A stretch of DNA of 64,000 nt from Chitinophaga sp. E66 (GTDB lineage: Bacteria > Bacteroidota > Bacteroidia > Chitinophagales > Chitinophagaceae), in the NCBI GenBank assembly GCA_019285755.1, contig CP079103.1, positions 3,968,001 to 4,032,000 of the forward strand, written 5' to 3'. Below are positions 53,971 to 62,603 of this stretch, piece by piece (positions within the stretch are counted from its first letter, which is position 1; each line of letters starts with the position of its first letter). The notes under the pieces are model-generated. The model saw only the letters and a program-made list of their open reading frames with translations, made no database searches and was not told the DNA's origin. The position numbers and the translations under genes were made by a program.

Positions 53971-55151
53971 ATGATAGACGTAACTGTTCCCACGAAGCTC
54001 CTGCGGCAATATCTGCAGGTGCGCAAATGGACGGAAACCATTTGCCGGCCGCTACAAAAAGAGGATTATGTGGTACAACCTGTAGAAGATGTAAGTCCTC
54101 CCAAATGGCACCTCGGCCATACCACCTGGTTCTTCGAAACATTAGTATTGAAAAAGTACCTGCCCGGATACATCGAGTTCGACCCGATGTTCAATTTCGT
54201 TTTCAACAGCTATTACGAAAGCCTGGGCACACGCGTTATCCGGACAGACAGGGGCAACCTCAGCCGACCGACCGTGGATGAGATCTACAAATACCGCAAG
54301 TATGTGGATTCCGCGATGGAGCAGCTCCTCGCCCAACCGCTTTCTGAAGAGGCGGAAACTATCGTCACCCTGGGCTGCCACCACGAGCAGCAGCACCAGG
54401 AACTGCTGTGGACGGACATCAAATACATCCTGGGCAACAACCCGCTCTTCCCGCCATATAATGAAATGCCTATAGCGGAATCAACAACTGCGGGCCCTGT
54501 CCATTTCATCGACATGCCGGGCGGCGTGTATGAGATCGGGTTTGCGGGAGAAGGGTTCTGTTACGACAACGAGCTGGGCCGCCATAAAGTATACCGGAAC
54601 CTTACGCCATTGCAGACCGTCCTGTTACCAACGGGGAGTTCCTTGCATTTATGGAATCCGGCGGTTACAAGGAGTTTTCATACTGGCATGCCGAAGGCTG
54701 GGACTGGGTGAAACGCAACAACGTGCAATCTCCCATGTACTGGCATTTTGATGACGGCCGCTGGATGTATTATACGTTGCAGGGCGTCATGCCTGTAGCG
54801 GATGATGAAACGCTGGCGCATATCAGTTTTTATGAAGCTGCCGCTTACGCTGCCTGGAAAGGGTTGCGGCTGCCTACTGAATTTGAGTGGGAAGCGGCGG
54901 CGGACCGGTTCAACTGGGGCCGCCGGTGGGAATGGACCGAAAGCGCTTACCTCCCTTATCCCGGCTTTGAACGGGTGGCGGGGCCGGTCGGCGAATACAA
55001 CGGTAAATTCATGGTCAATCAGAAAGTGCTCCGGGGCGCCTCGGAATTCACACCTGAAAACCATAGCAGGCCCACTTACCGCAATTTCTTCCATCCCCAT
55101 CTGCGCTGGCAGCTCACAGGCATCCGGCTGGCTAAAACCTTAAAACAGTAA
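53971..55151 (+). CDS. egtB: Ergothioneine-type sulfoxide synthase EgtB
   Basis: About 394 residues. A non-heme iron enzyme that joins a thiol (cysteine or gamma-glutamylcysteine) to hercynine. The N-terminal DinB-like domain carries the iron ligands: His in WHLGHTTWFFETLVL and the His-x3-His pair in LGCHHEQQHQELLWTD. The FGE-sulfatase-type domain follows (MPGGVYEIGF, YDNELGRHKVYRN, ISFYEAAAYAAWKGLRLPTE, WEWTESAYLPYPGF, NQKVLRGASEFTPENHSRPT, TGIRLAK). One deletion near 54615 removes an A from PLQNRPVTNGEF. egtD starts 3 nt after the stop. With no egtA or egtC here, direct use of cysteine is plausible but not shown. Confidence 0.93.
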
Positions 55152-55154
55152 CCG

Positions 55155-56137
55155 ATGAGAATAACAACAGCAACGCTTAACCCACCGGTATCGCGGGTAC
55201 GCCAGGCATTCCTCCGCGACGTACTGGAAGGGCTGCAATCCAACCCGAAGAAATTATCCTCCAAATATTTCTATGACGCCAATGGCGATGCGCTGTTCCA
55301 GCAGATCATGCATTGCCCGGAATACTACCTGACGCGCTGCGAGATGGAGATCCTGGAAACGCAATCGACCGCCATTGTTTCCGCGATTAGAGCGCTGGCG
55401 CCCCAGGCCGACCTGGTGGAGCTGGGCGCCGGGGATGCCTCCAAATCCGTGCACCTGCTGCGGGAATGGATGCGCACGGGGATGGGTGAACGGTATTTCC
55501 CGATCGATATATCTTCCAACATCATCCGCCATTTGCAGGAGACGCTGCCGGAGCAGATCCCGGGCCTCGAAGTTCAGGGCCTCAACGGCGAATACATGGA
55601 CATGCTGGCCGTTCCGGGCAAACACCCGGCCGCACGCGCGTGGTGATGTTCATGGGCAGCAGCATCGGCAACTTCACACCGGAGGAAGCCATTGGATTCC
55701 TCAGTGAAGTGCGCCGCCAGCTACGGCCAGGCGATATGCTGCTCATCGGGTTCGACCTCCAGAAGAACCCACGCCTTATCCTGGATGCATATAACGACCG
55801 CCAGGGCTTCACCCGCGACTTCAACCTGAACCTCCTTACCCGCATTAACCGGGAACTGGATGCGGACTTCCAGCATGCGCATTTCCTCCACTACCCGACA
55901 TACGACCCATCCAACGGCGCCTGCAAGAGTTTCCTCATCAGCCTCCGCGACCAGGCCGTGCATATCGGCGGTACGGTTGTCCGCTTCCGGAAGGATGAGC
56001 CCATTTATATGGAAATCTCCCAGAAATACACACCTGAAGGCATCCGTGAACTGGCATCCCGCTGCGGTTTCTCGCCCGTAAAGAACTTTACTGACGAGAA
56101 AGGCTGGTTCGTTGATGCACTGTGGATGGCCAAATAA
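55155..56137 (+). CDS. egtD: L-histidine N-alpha-methyltransferase EgtD
   Basis: About 327 residues. Trimethylates histidine to hercynine with three SAM, the first ergothioneine step. N-terminus FLRDVLEGLQSNPKKLSSKYFYDANGDALFQQI and CPEYYLTRCEMEIL are hallmarks of EgtD. SAM site LVELGAGDASKSVHLL, then RVVMFMGSSIGNFTPEEA, LIGFDLQKNPRLILDAYND, FNLNLLTRINRELDADF and ISQKYTPEGIRELASRCGF. One deletion near 55622 (C3 to C2 before GRTRVVMF). Last gene of the operon. No obvious terminator before the lipoprotein gene 59 nt downstream. Confidence 0.95.
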
Positions 56138-56196
56138 CGACCCGGGTCACAACAATCCGGCAGATGTCTTGTTAGGATGTTATAAACCACCAAACC

Positions 56197-56854
56197 ATGA
56201 AAACGAGATATTGCATCACCCTGTTTGCCGTCCTGCTGCTGGCGGCCTGCGCAACTACTACGCAGGTCACCAATTTCTGGAGGGCATCAATCCGCCGGAG
56301 AAATCGTATAACACGATCTTCATAGCCGCCATGGTACACAATCAGGCCGCCAAACAATCGATCGAGAACAACCTGGCCACCGCCGCACAAGACCGGGGCT
56401 TCAAGGCCATCAAAAGCGGGGACATCTTTCCCCTAACTTCACACGCGAAAACGTGCCCAGCAAAGAAGCCATCCTCAACAAGGTGCGCGAACTGGGAGCA
56501 GACGCCATCTTTACCATCGCCGTGGTAGACAAAACCAGCGAGACCCGCTACGTTCCCGGATCCGGTCCCTACGCACCTTATCCTGCATGGGGCTGGTACG
56601 GCAGTTTCTGGGGATATTACAATTACTATTACCCCATGATGTATAACCCCGGTTACTACACCACGGACAAAACCTACTTCCTCGAAAGCAACCTCTACGA
56701 TGCAGGGAACGAATCACTGCTGTTTTCGGTTCAGTCCGAAACACTGAACCCCAATGGCATCGACGATTTCTCCCGCAGCTACACCAAAGCGTTGGTGTCT
56801 GCCCCTGGAAAGACAGGGATTGCTGAAGAAATAAAAGTTCACAAGCGGATATAA
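56197..56854 (+). CDS. Aromatic-rich lipoprotein of unknown function
   Basis: About 219 residues after two deletions (about 56270 and 56440). The signal peptide MKTRYCITLFAVLLLAACATTT has a lipobox Cys. A folded domain follows (SYNTIFIAAMVHNQAAKQSIENNL, AQDRGFKAIKS, LNKVRELGADAIFTIAVVDK), resembling periplasmic DUF4136-like lipoproteins. Then comes an insert rich in Tyr, Trp and Pro (YPAWGWYGSFWGYYNYYYP), then YFLESNLYDAGNESLLFSVQSETLNP. The insert could be surface-exposed. It ends at its own strong terminator. Confidence 0.65.
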
Positions 56855-56858
56855 AAAG

Positions 56859-56890
56859 CAAAGGCTGACCAGTTATCCGGTCAGCCTTTT
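56859..56890. terminator. Bidirectional terminator between convergent genes
   Basis: An 11-bp stem, aaaggctgacc (56860-56870) with ggtcagccttt (56879-56889), with an A-run before and a T-run after. It serves both the lipoprotein gene and the convergent aldo/keto reductase gene. Confidence 0.85.
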
Positions 56891-56907
56891 GTCTTTATTG
56901 CGATGGG

Positions 56908-57796
56908 TTAGTAATGCTGTTCATATTCCTTTACGGGAACGCTGGCGGTGAGCATTTCATATTCGGCTTCATTAAAGCGGGGCGCGTCACCTGCCGCATC
57001 TTCCAGCTGTCCGATGGTACGTAGCCCTGCTACGGCACTGGTGACCGCTGGATGCATCAACACGAATTTAATCGCAGCCTGCGCGGCCGTGCGGTCTTTA
57101 CCGGACACTTCGCCGATGGCGGCCTGCGCGTTCTCCACTTCTTTATGTGTGAGGTGGAGATAATCGATAGCAGGCTTACCTGCCAGCAGCCCCTTCGCCA
57201 TACTGCCACGCGCCAGCACGCCGATATTGTGCTGCTCCAGGATGGGCAGACAGGACACTTCCGGCCGGCGGTCCAGCAGGCTGTATTGCATCATTACGCT
57301 CACGATGCGGCTGCGTCTCGCATACTCACGGATAACATTGGGGCGGATCGATGAAATGCCATAGTGCAGGATCTTCCCCTGCTCCTGCAAACGCTCGAAT
57401 GCCTCGATGGTTTCATCGATAGGGTCTTCGATCGTACCGCCATGCAACTGATACAGATCGATGTAATCCGTCTGCAGGCGCTGCAGGCTTTTCTCAACAG
57501 CGGCCAGGATATATTCTTTACGGGGTTCCAGTCCCACCCCGTGCCATCAGGCCGCCATTGGTTGCCTACCTTCGTGGCCAGGATCACATCTTTCCGTTTA
57601 TCCTTGAAGGCTTTCCCACACTGCTTTCGTTGAAGCCTTTATCATACAGGTCGGCGGTATCGAAGAAATTGATACCCAGCTCTACCGCACGGTGAAGTAT
57701 CCGCGCGTTGGCGGCATCGTCCATCCCGAGCGACATACAGCCGAAAGAAACCTCACTGATGCGCAGCCCGCTGCTGCCAAGGGTCTTGTAATTCAT
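56908..57796 (-). CDS. Aldo/keto reductase
   Basis: About 296 residues, (beta/alpha)8 NADPH enzyme. Tetrad: Asp and Tyr in INFFDTADLYDKGFNE, Lys in VILATKVGNQW and His in DYIDLYQLHGGTIEDP. HYGISSIRPNVIREYARR, GVLARGSMAKGLLAGKPAIDY and FVLMHPAVTSAVAGLRTIGQLED give the cofactor-binding end. Start MNYKTLGSSGLRISEVSFGCM at 57796. Deletions near 57605 and 57535. Cytoplasmic; closest in style to the AKR11/12-like general oxidoreductases. Substrate unknown. It is divergent from the secreted amidohydrolase. Confidence 0.9.
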
Positions 57797-57901
57797 ACAT
57801 CTAATATACGATAATCTCGTCCGTGAACTTCCTGGTAAAAAATGCCGGGATTGTTTCAACATGTACCATCCAACGGGCAGTCGCCGCCGTACATTCACCG
57901 G

Positions 57902-59318
57902 ATGAAACGAACGCTCCTGTTACTATGGCTCACCGCCGTTTTTTCCGGCGCTCGCGCGCAGAAGGCTCCCGCCGACCTCATCATCCGCTCCGTATCGGTT
58001 ATCGATGTGGAACGGGGCCGCACGGCTCCCGGCCAGGCGGTGGTGGTGAAAGACGGGCGCATCGTCGCCGTAACGCCCGACGGCAAGCTCCGGCACACCG
58101 CCCCGTGGTGGTAGACGGTACCGGCAAATTCCTTATGCCCGGCCTGTGGGATAATCACATGCACTTTGGCGGTGGCGACACCCTCGCCCATGAAAACCGC
58201 AACCTTCTCCCGCTCATGCTCGCATATGGCATCACCGGCGTGCGCGACTGCGCGGCAGACATCAGCCATTTCGTCCTGGCCTGGCGCGATTCCATCTCCG
58301 CGGCCTCATGGAAGGCCCGCACGTCTTCACCTCCGGCCCTAAGCTGGAAGGTTACAAATCTGTTTGTAAAGGCGATATTGAAATCGGAACGAAGGAAGAG
58401 CTCGCCCAAGCCCTTGATTCCCTACAGGGCCTGCGGGTAGATTTCGTGAAGATCACCGACAATACCCTACAACCCGACCTTTACCTCGAAAGCATCCGCC
58501 AAACGCGTAAGCGCGGCTTCGCCATCTCCGGGCACGTGCCTTACGCCATTCCCATAAAAGACATCGTGGATGCAGGGCTCAGCTCCATAGAGCATATCCC
58601 TATCTCCTGAAAGCCGGCTCTTCCGAAGAAGCCGCTATCAGCCGTGAGGTAGCCGCCGGCACGCTCAAAGGCCGCGCCCTGACCGACAGGATAAACGCAA
58701 CGTACGATAAAGCCTCCGCGCAGAAAATGTTCCGCTATATGGCGGCGAAAGGAGTTGCGGTAACGCCGACCCTCAGCCTGGGACACATTCTCTCTTATTG
58801 GGACGAGCAGGACCGCAGCCACGACGCCTATCTTCAATACATCGGCAAAGGACTGCAAAGCACTTACACCGGGCGCGTAAATAATATCCTCAGGCACGAT
58901 GCCGCAGCTATCGAATTCCGCAAGGCTAATTATGAAAAATCCGCCGCCGTTCTGGCCGACCTGGTGGCCGCCGATGTGACCATCCTGGCAGGTACAGACG
59001 CGGGGTACCTCAACTCCTACTGCTACCCCGGCCTTGCGCTGCACGAAGAGCTGGCGCTGATGGTTAAATACGGTATGACGCCTCAGCAGGCGCTAAAAGC
59101 TTCCGTGATAAACGGGCCCAAATTCCTCGGACAGAAAGGCTACGGAGCCGTAGCGCCCGGTAATCACGCAGACTTATTGCTGCTGGACGCCAATCCGCTG
59201 GAAGATATTCATAACACGTTAAAGATCCGCGGCCTCCTTTCCGGGGAAATGGAGAGACCGCGGCCAACTCGATGCATTGCTTGCCGAAACCGCAAGGCGC
59301 ACGGCAGCAGGCATTTGA
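57902..59318 (+). CDS. Secreted amidohydrolase, imidazolonepropionase/prolidase-like
   Basis: About 473 residues. Signal peptide MKRTLLLLWLTAVFSGARAQ. Composite amidohydrolase fold: VVDGTGKFLMPGLWDNHMHFGGGDT (His-x-His metal site), YGITGVRDC, FAISGHVPYAIPIKDIVDAGLSSIEHIP (two further metal His), TILAGTDAGYLNSY (Asp) and the C-terminal sandwich AVAPGNHADLLLLDANPLEDI. Four or more deletions (about 58100, 58300, 58605, 59245). The C-terminus, in the corrected frame, reads WRDRGQLDALLAETARRTA. These periplasmic enzymes usually cleave dipeptides or cyclic amides. Confidence 0.85.
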
Positions 59319-59344
59319 TATACCATTCCTTGGTAAAAACCATC

Positions 59345-59374
59345 GCCGCTCTCCTTTTGGAGGGCGGCTTTTTT
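59345..59374 (+). terminator. Terminator of the amidohydrolase
   Basis: gccgctctcc pairs with ggagggcggc (one G-T pair), loop tttt, then six T. It starts 26 nt after the stop. Confidence 0.85.
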
Positions 59375-59507
59375 ATTGCCGCCTATCACAGAGATTTTTC
59401 AATTAGTAGTTTTTGATATATTTAATGAATTAATACTAGCGGATAGATACCGATAGTCAGGAGTAACCATTAGACGAACACCGATTACATCAGGAAAAAA
59501 AGGAAAC

Positions 59508-59708
59508 ATGACGGAAGAAAAGCACAAACCGCTGGAGATTATTGAAAACCTGAAACTACCGCCACCGGAACATGAGACGCCACCTGCCAATAGCGGCAGG
59601 GATTGTCCTGCCTGCGGGGCGCGATCCAGCAAACAAGCCGGCTTAACCCATTGCGTGTATTGCGGACATGAGTTTTCGGCCGCTCCTTCGAACGGGATAC
59701 GGAGCTAA
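59508..59708 (+). CDS. Zinc-ribbon microprotein, 66 residues
   Basis: The start at 59508 is preceded by aaaaaaaggaaac, one of the few Shine-Dalgarno-like leaders in the window. Residues 1-30 are acidic/proline-rich (EIIENLKLPPPEHETPP). Residues 33-52 form a CPACG...CVYCG four-cysteine zinc ribbon, with spacing CxxC-N12-CxxC. It is flanked by terminators on both sides, so it is an independent transcript. No family name can be given; such ribbons often mediate RNA or protein binding. Confidence 0.65.
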   Translation: MTEEKHKPLEIIENLKLPPPEHETPPANSGRDCPACGARSSKQAGLTHCVYCGHEFSAAPSNGIRS

Positions 59709-59726
59709 AAAAGAACTTATCACAAG

Positions 59727-59756
59727 AAAAAGCCGGCTGGAACGCCGGCTTTTTTG
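59727..59756 (+). terminator. Terminator of the zinc-ribbon gene
   Basis: aaaagccggc pairs with gccggctttt around tggaac and is followed by more T. It starts about 20 nt after the stop codon. Confidence 0.85.
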
Positions 59757-59843
59757 GGAACAACCGTAGCGTGATGTGTTTGGCTTTCAGGGCCAGTTGT
59801 GATGGAAAAAATGTACTTTCGGTACTCACCCGCCAATGCATTT

Positions 59844-60806
59844 ATGAAAAAGCTATCCATTCTCCTAACTAAGCAGTACAGACCTATTAGTATCGCAGCG
59901 CTCCTGGACGTTTTTCAGACTGTAAACCATTATTATCAGGACAACACGGGCATGCCCTATTTCGACATCCGGCTGATCCGTCACCCGGAAGATGAGACCG
60001 TGGCATTCCCCGATGAGCAGTACCTGCCGTTGTCGCACGAAGAGGTGACGGCATCCGACCTGGTATTGATCCCTGCTTTCAGGCCTGGTAACGTTGCTGA
60101 TTTCCTGCGGCAGAATGCGGCTTTCGTACCCTGGATCCGTCAACAGGCGGGCAAGGGAGCGGAGGTAGCGAGCTTCTGCACGGGGGCGTTCCTGCTGGCG
60201 GCCACAGGCCTGCTCAACAACAGGAAGGCCACCACGCACGTTACCGCCGTGGAGTCCCTGGCGCGCCACTTCCCGGAAGTGATCGTGGACCCTGATGTGG
60301 TGGTGACCGACGACCGCGGCGTTTACACCAGCGGAGGCGCAACGTCCACCTTCCACTTGTTGCTGCACATCCTCGAAAAGTACTGCAATCGCACTACGGC
60401 CATCTACACGGCGAAGGTTTTCGCCATTGATATGGACCGGGCGCAGCAGTCCTATTTCGCGAACTGGTCCCTCCCGCGCACACAACGATGAGCTGGTGAC
60501 GGCAGCGCAGCAGCGGATGGAAGAGCGCTTCCAGGATCGTGTTACAGTGGAAGAAGTGATACACGACCTGCCTGTCAGCCGCCGCAATTTCATCCGCAGG
60601 TTTAAATCCGCCACCGGCATTACGCCCATTGAGTATCTGCAACGCATCCGTATCGAAGCGGCCAAGAAACTGCTGGAAGAAAAACAGGACAACATTACCG
60701 GCGTCATGATCCAGGCCGGATATGAAGACGCAAAAGCATTCCGCCAGCTATTCCGCAAAATCGTTGGCCTGTCTCCAAAGAATACCGCGAAAAGTACGCG
60801 GGTTAA
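59844..60806 (+). CDS. GlxA-type AraC-family regulator with DJ-1/PfpI domain
   Basis: About 321 residues. The N-terminal DJ-1/PfpI-like domain has LVLIPAFRPGN, AEVASFCTGAFLLAATGLLNNRKATTH (the nucleophile-elbow Cys is kept) and VYTSGGATSTFHLLLHILEKY. The C-terminal AraC domain has RFQDRVTVEEVIHDLPVSRRNFIRRFKSATGITPIEYLQ and IMIQAGYEDAKAFRQLFRKIVGLSPKEYREKYAG. Start at 59844 (MKKLSILLTK). Deletions near 60475 and 60777; the second hides the true stop at 60804-60806. It sits upstream of gadB in the same orientation and is a candidate regulator of it. Confidence 0.9.
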
Positions 60807-61180
60807 CCCAGATCCACTGACTCTAAATCTTTTTACATGTAAGCCGGATTCGGAAGAACCGGGGTGGGGATGCTTTGTTAAATTTTTCGCATACTGATTT
60901 GCGATTTATCATTTACGGCTCATTTCTTCACCGGATACGGCTCAAATAAGCCGAAAATTGAGCCGTATTTACAGTTTTGATGAGCCGTATTTTGCGTCAG
61001 CTATCGTTAACCACCCTCCACGGCCGTTGAACAAATCCATTTTATTCCTGTTAATCAATCAGTAAACCCTTTCCATACATCAGCACTGCACCCTGCTATA
61101 TGCATGCGCACACCGGTTGCGTCCGCCGCTGCCATGCCCTGTATTGACCGTATATCCTTAATCCAATAAAAAGTGTTAAC
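60807..61180. other. gadB upstream region
   Basis: About 375 nt with no supported gene. It holds the four-half-site operator (60914-60989). The following 190 nt should contain the gad promoter, but no consensus element is clear. Confidence 0.6.
60914..60989. promoter_or_regulatory. Concentric double inverted repeat of TACGGCTCA half-sites
   Basis: TACGGCTCA occurs at 60914-60922 and 60936-60944. Its reverse complement TGAGCCGTA occurs at 60959-60967 and 60981-60989. Inner and outer pairs share one centre of symmetry (about 60951.5). Half-sites within each arm are 22 bp apart, two helical turns. The site lies about 190 nt upstream of gadB and 110 nt after the AraC-type regulator. Confidence 0.75.
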
Positions 61181-62567
61181 ATGGCATTACATGAAAAAAC
61201 GCGGTTCGGGGTTCTATAAAGAGGCAGTCTACGCTTCTTCAGACCTGACCATCTCTGCGCCGAAGTACAAGTTCCCCGGTACGGAAATGGACCCCAGGCA
61301 TGCTTATGTGATCGTATCCGACGAAATGCTGCTCGACGGCAACTCCCGGCAGAACCTCGCCACTTTCTGCCAGACCTGGGTAGAGCCCGAAGTACATAAG
61401 ATCATGGACCAGACGATCGATAAGAACATGATCGACAAAGACGAGTATCCCCAGACAGCCGAGATCGAAAACCGTTGCGTCCATATGCTGGCAGACCTCT
61501 GGAACTCCCCGGATGCCGCCAACACCATCGGCTGCTCCACCACCGGGTCTTCAGAAGCCGCCATGCTGGGAGGGCTCGCCCTCAAGTGGCAATGGCGCAA
61601 CCGCCGCAAAAAAGAAGGGAAAGATACCAGCACTCCCAATATCATTACCGGTTCCGTACAAATATGCTGGCATAAGTTCGCCAGGTATTTCGATGTCGAG
61701 ATCCGCGAGCTGCCCATCGCACCGGATAAGCTTACCCTCAGCCCGGAAGACGTGGCCGCTGCCTGCGATGAAAACACGATCGGCGTGGTGCCCACCTTCG
61801 GCGTTACTTATACCTGTATGTACGAAGATGTAAAAGCCATCAGCGACCGCCTCGACAAGCTTCAGAAAGAAAAAGGCCTCGATATCCCCATACACGTAGA
61901 CGCCGCCAGCGGCGGTTTCATCAGCCCTTTTATCAGCCCCGAAATCGTTTGGGACTTCCGCCTCCCCGCGTAAAATCCATCAATGCCTCCGGCCACAAAT
62001 ACGGCTCTCTCCATTGGGCGTGGGTTGGGTGATCTGGAGAGATCGTACCGATCTGCCGGAAGACCTCATCTTCTACGTAGACTACCGGGTGGCAATATGC
62101 CCACCTTTGCATTGAACTTCTCCCGCCCCGGCGGACAAATCATCACCCAATACTACAACTTCCTGCGCCTCGGCCGCGACGGGTACAAAAGGATACAGGA
62201 AGCGAACCTTGGTCATGCCCAATACATCGCAGACGAGATCGAAAAGCTGGGTTTATTCACGCTGTTCTATAACGGCAGGGGCGGATTGCCCGGCGCCAGC
62301 TGGAAAATGAAGGAAGGCACCAATCCGGGCTTTACTTTATACGACCTGGCAGACAGGCTGCGGATGCGGGGCTGGCAGGTTCCGGCTTATCCATTGCCGG
62401 CGCACATGCAGGATGTTGTGATTCAAAGAATACTCGTGCGCCACGGCTTCAGCCGCGATATGGCCGCTTTGTTCATCAACGACGTGAAGCGCTCAATCGA
62501 GTATTTCAAGAACCACCCTGTTGCCTCGTCCGCCACGCAGAAAGAGTCCGGCGGCTACCACCACTAG
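61181..62567 (+). CDS. gadB: Glutamate decarboxylase
   Basis: About 463 residues, PLP enzyme making GABA from glutamate while consuming a cytoplasmic proton. Motifs: YVIVSDEMLLDGNSRQNLATFCQTW, NMIDKDEYPQTAEIENRCVHMLADLW, GCSTTGSSEAAMLGGLA, IPIHVDAASGGFISPF (PLP-ring Asp) and INASGHKYG (Schiff-base Lys). The start at 61181 (MALHEKTRFG) is preferred. An apparent later start only arises because of a deletion near 61212. Other deletions near 61968, 62020 and 62090. Ends ...KESGGYHH with the C-terminal His pair typical of acid-activated GadB. The antiporter follows after 36 nt. Confidence 0.95.
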
Positions 62568-62603
62568 AGCGCATCTATCCTATTCCTCATCAACAATCAA
62601 AAC

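Noticed and set aside
939..62567. Widespread pseudogenes
   Set aside because: Nearly every break is a 1-nt loss, mostly in a short run, in genes whose remaining sequence is fully conserved. Sequencing or assembly error is the simpler reading, so the genes are annotated as CDS rather than pseudogene.
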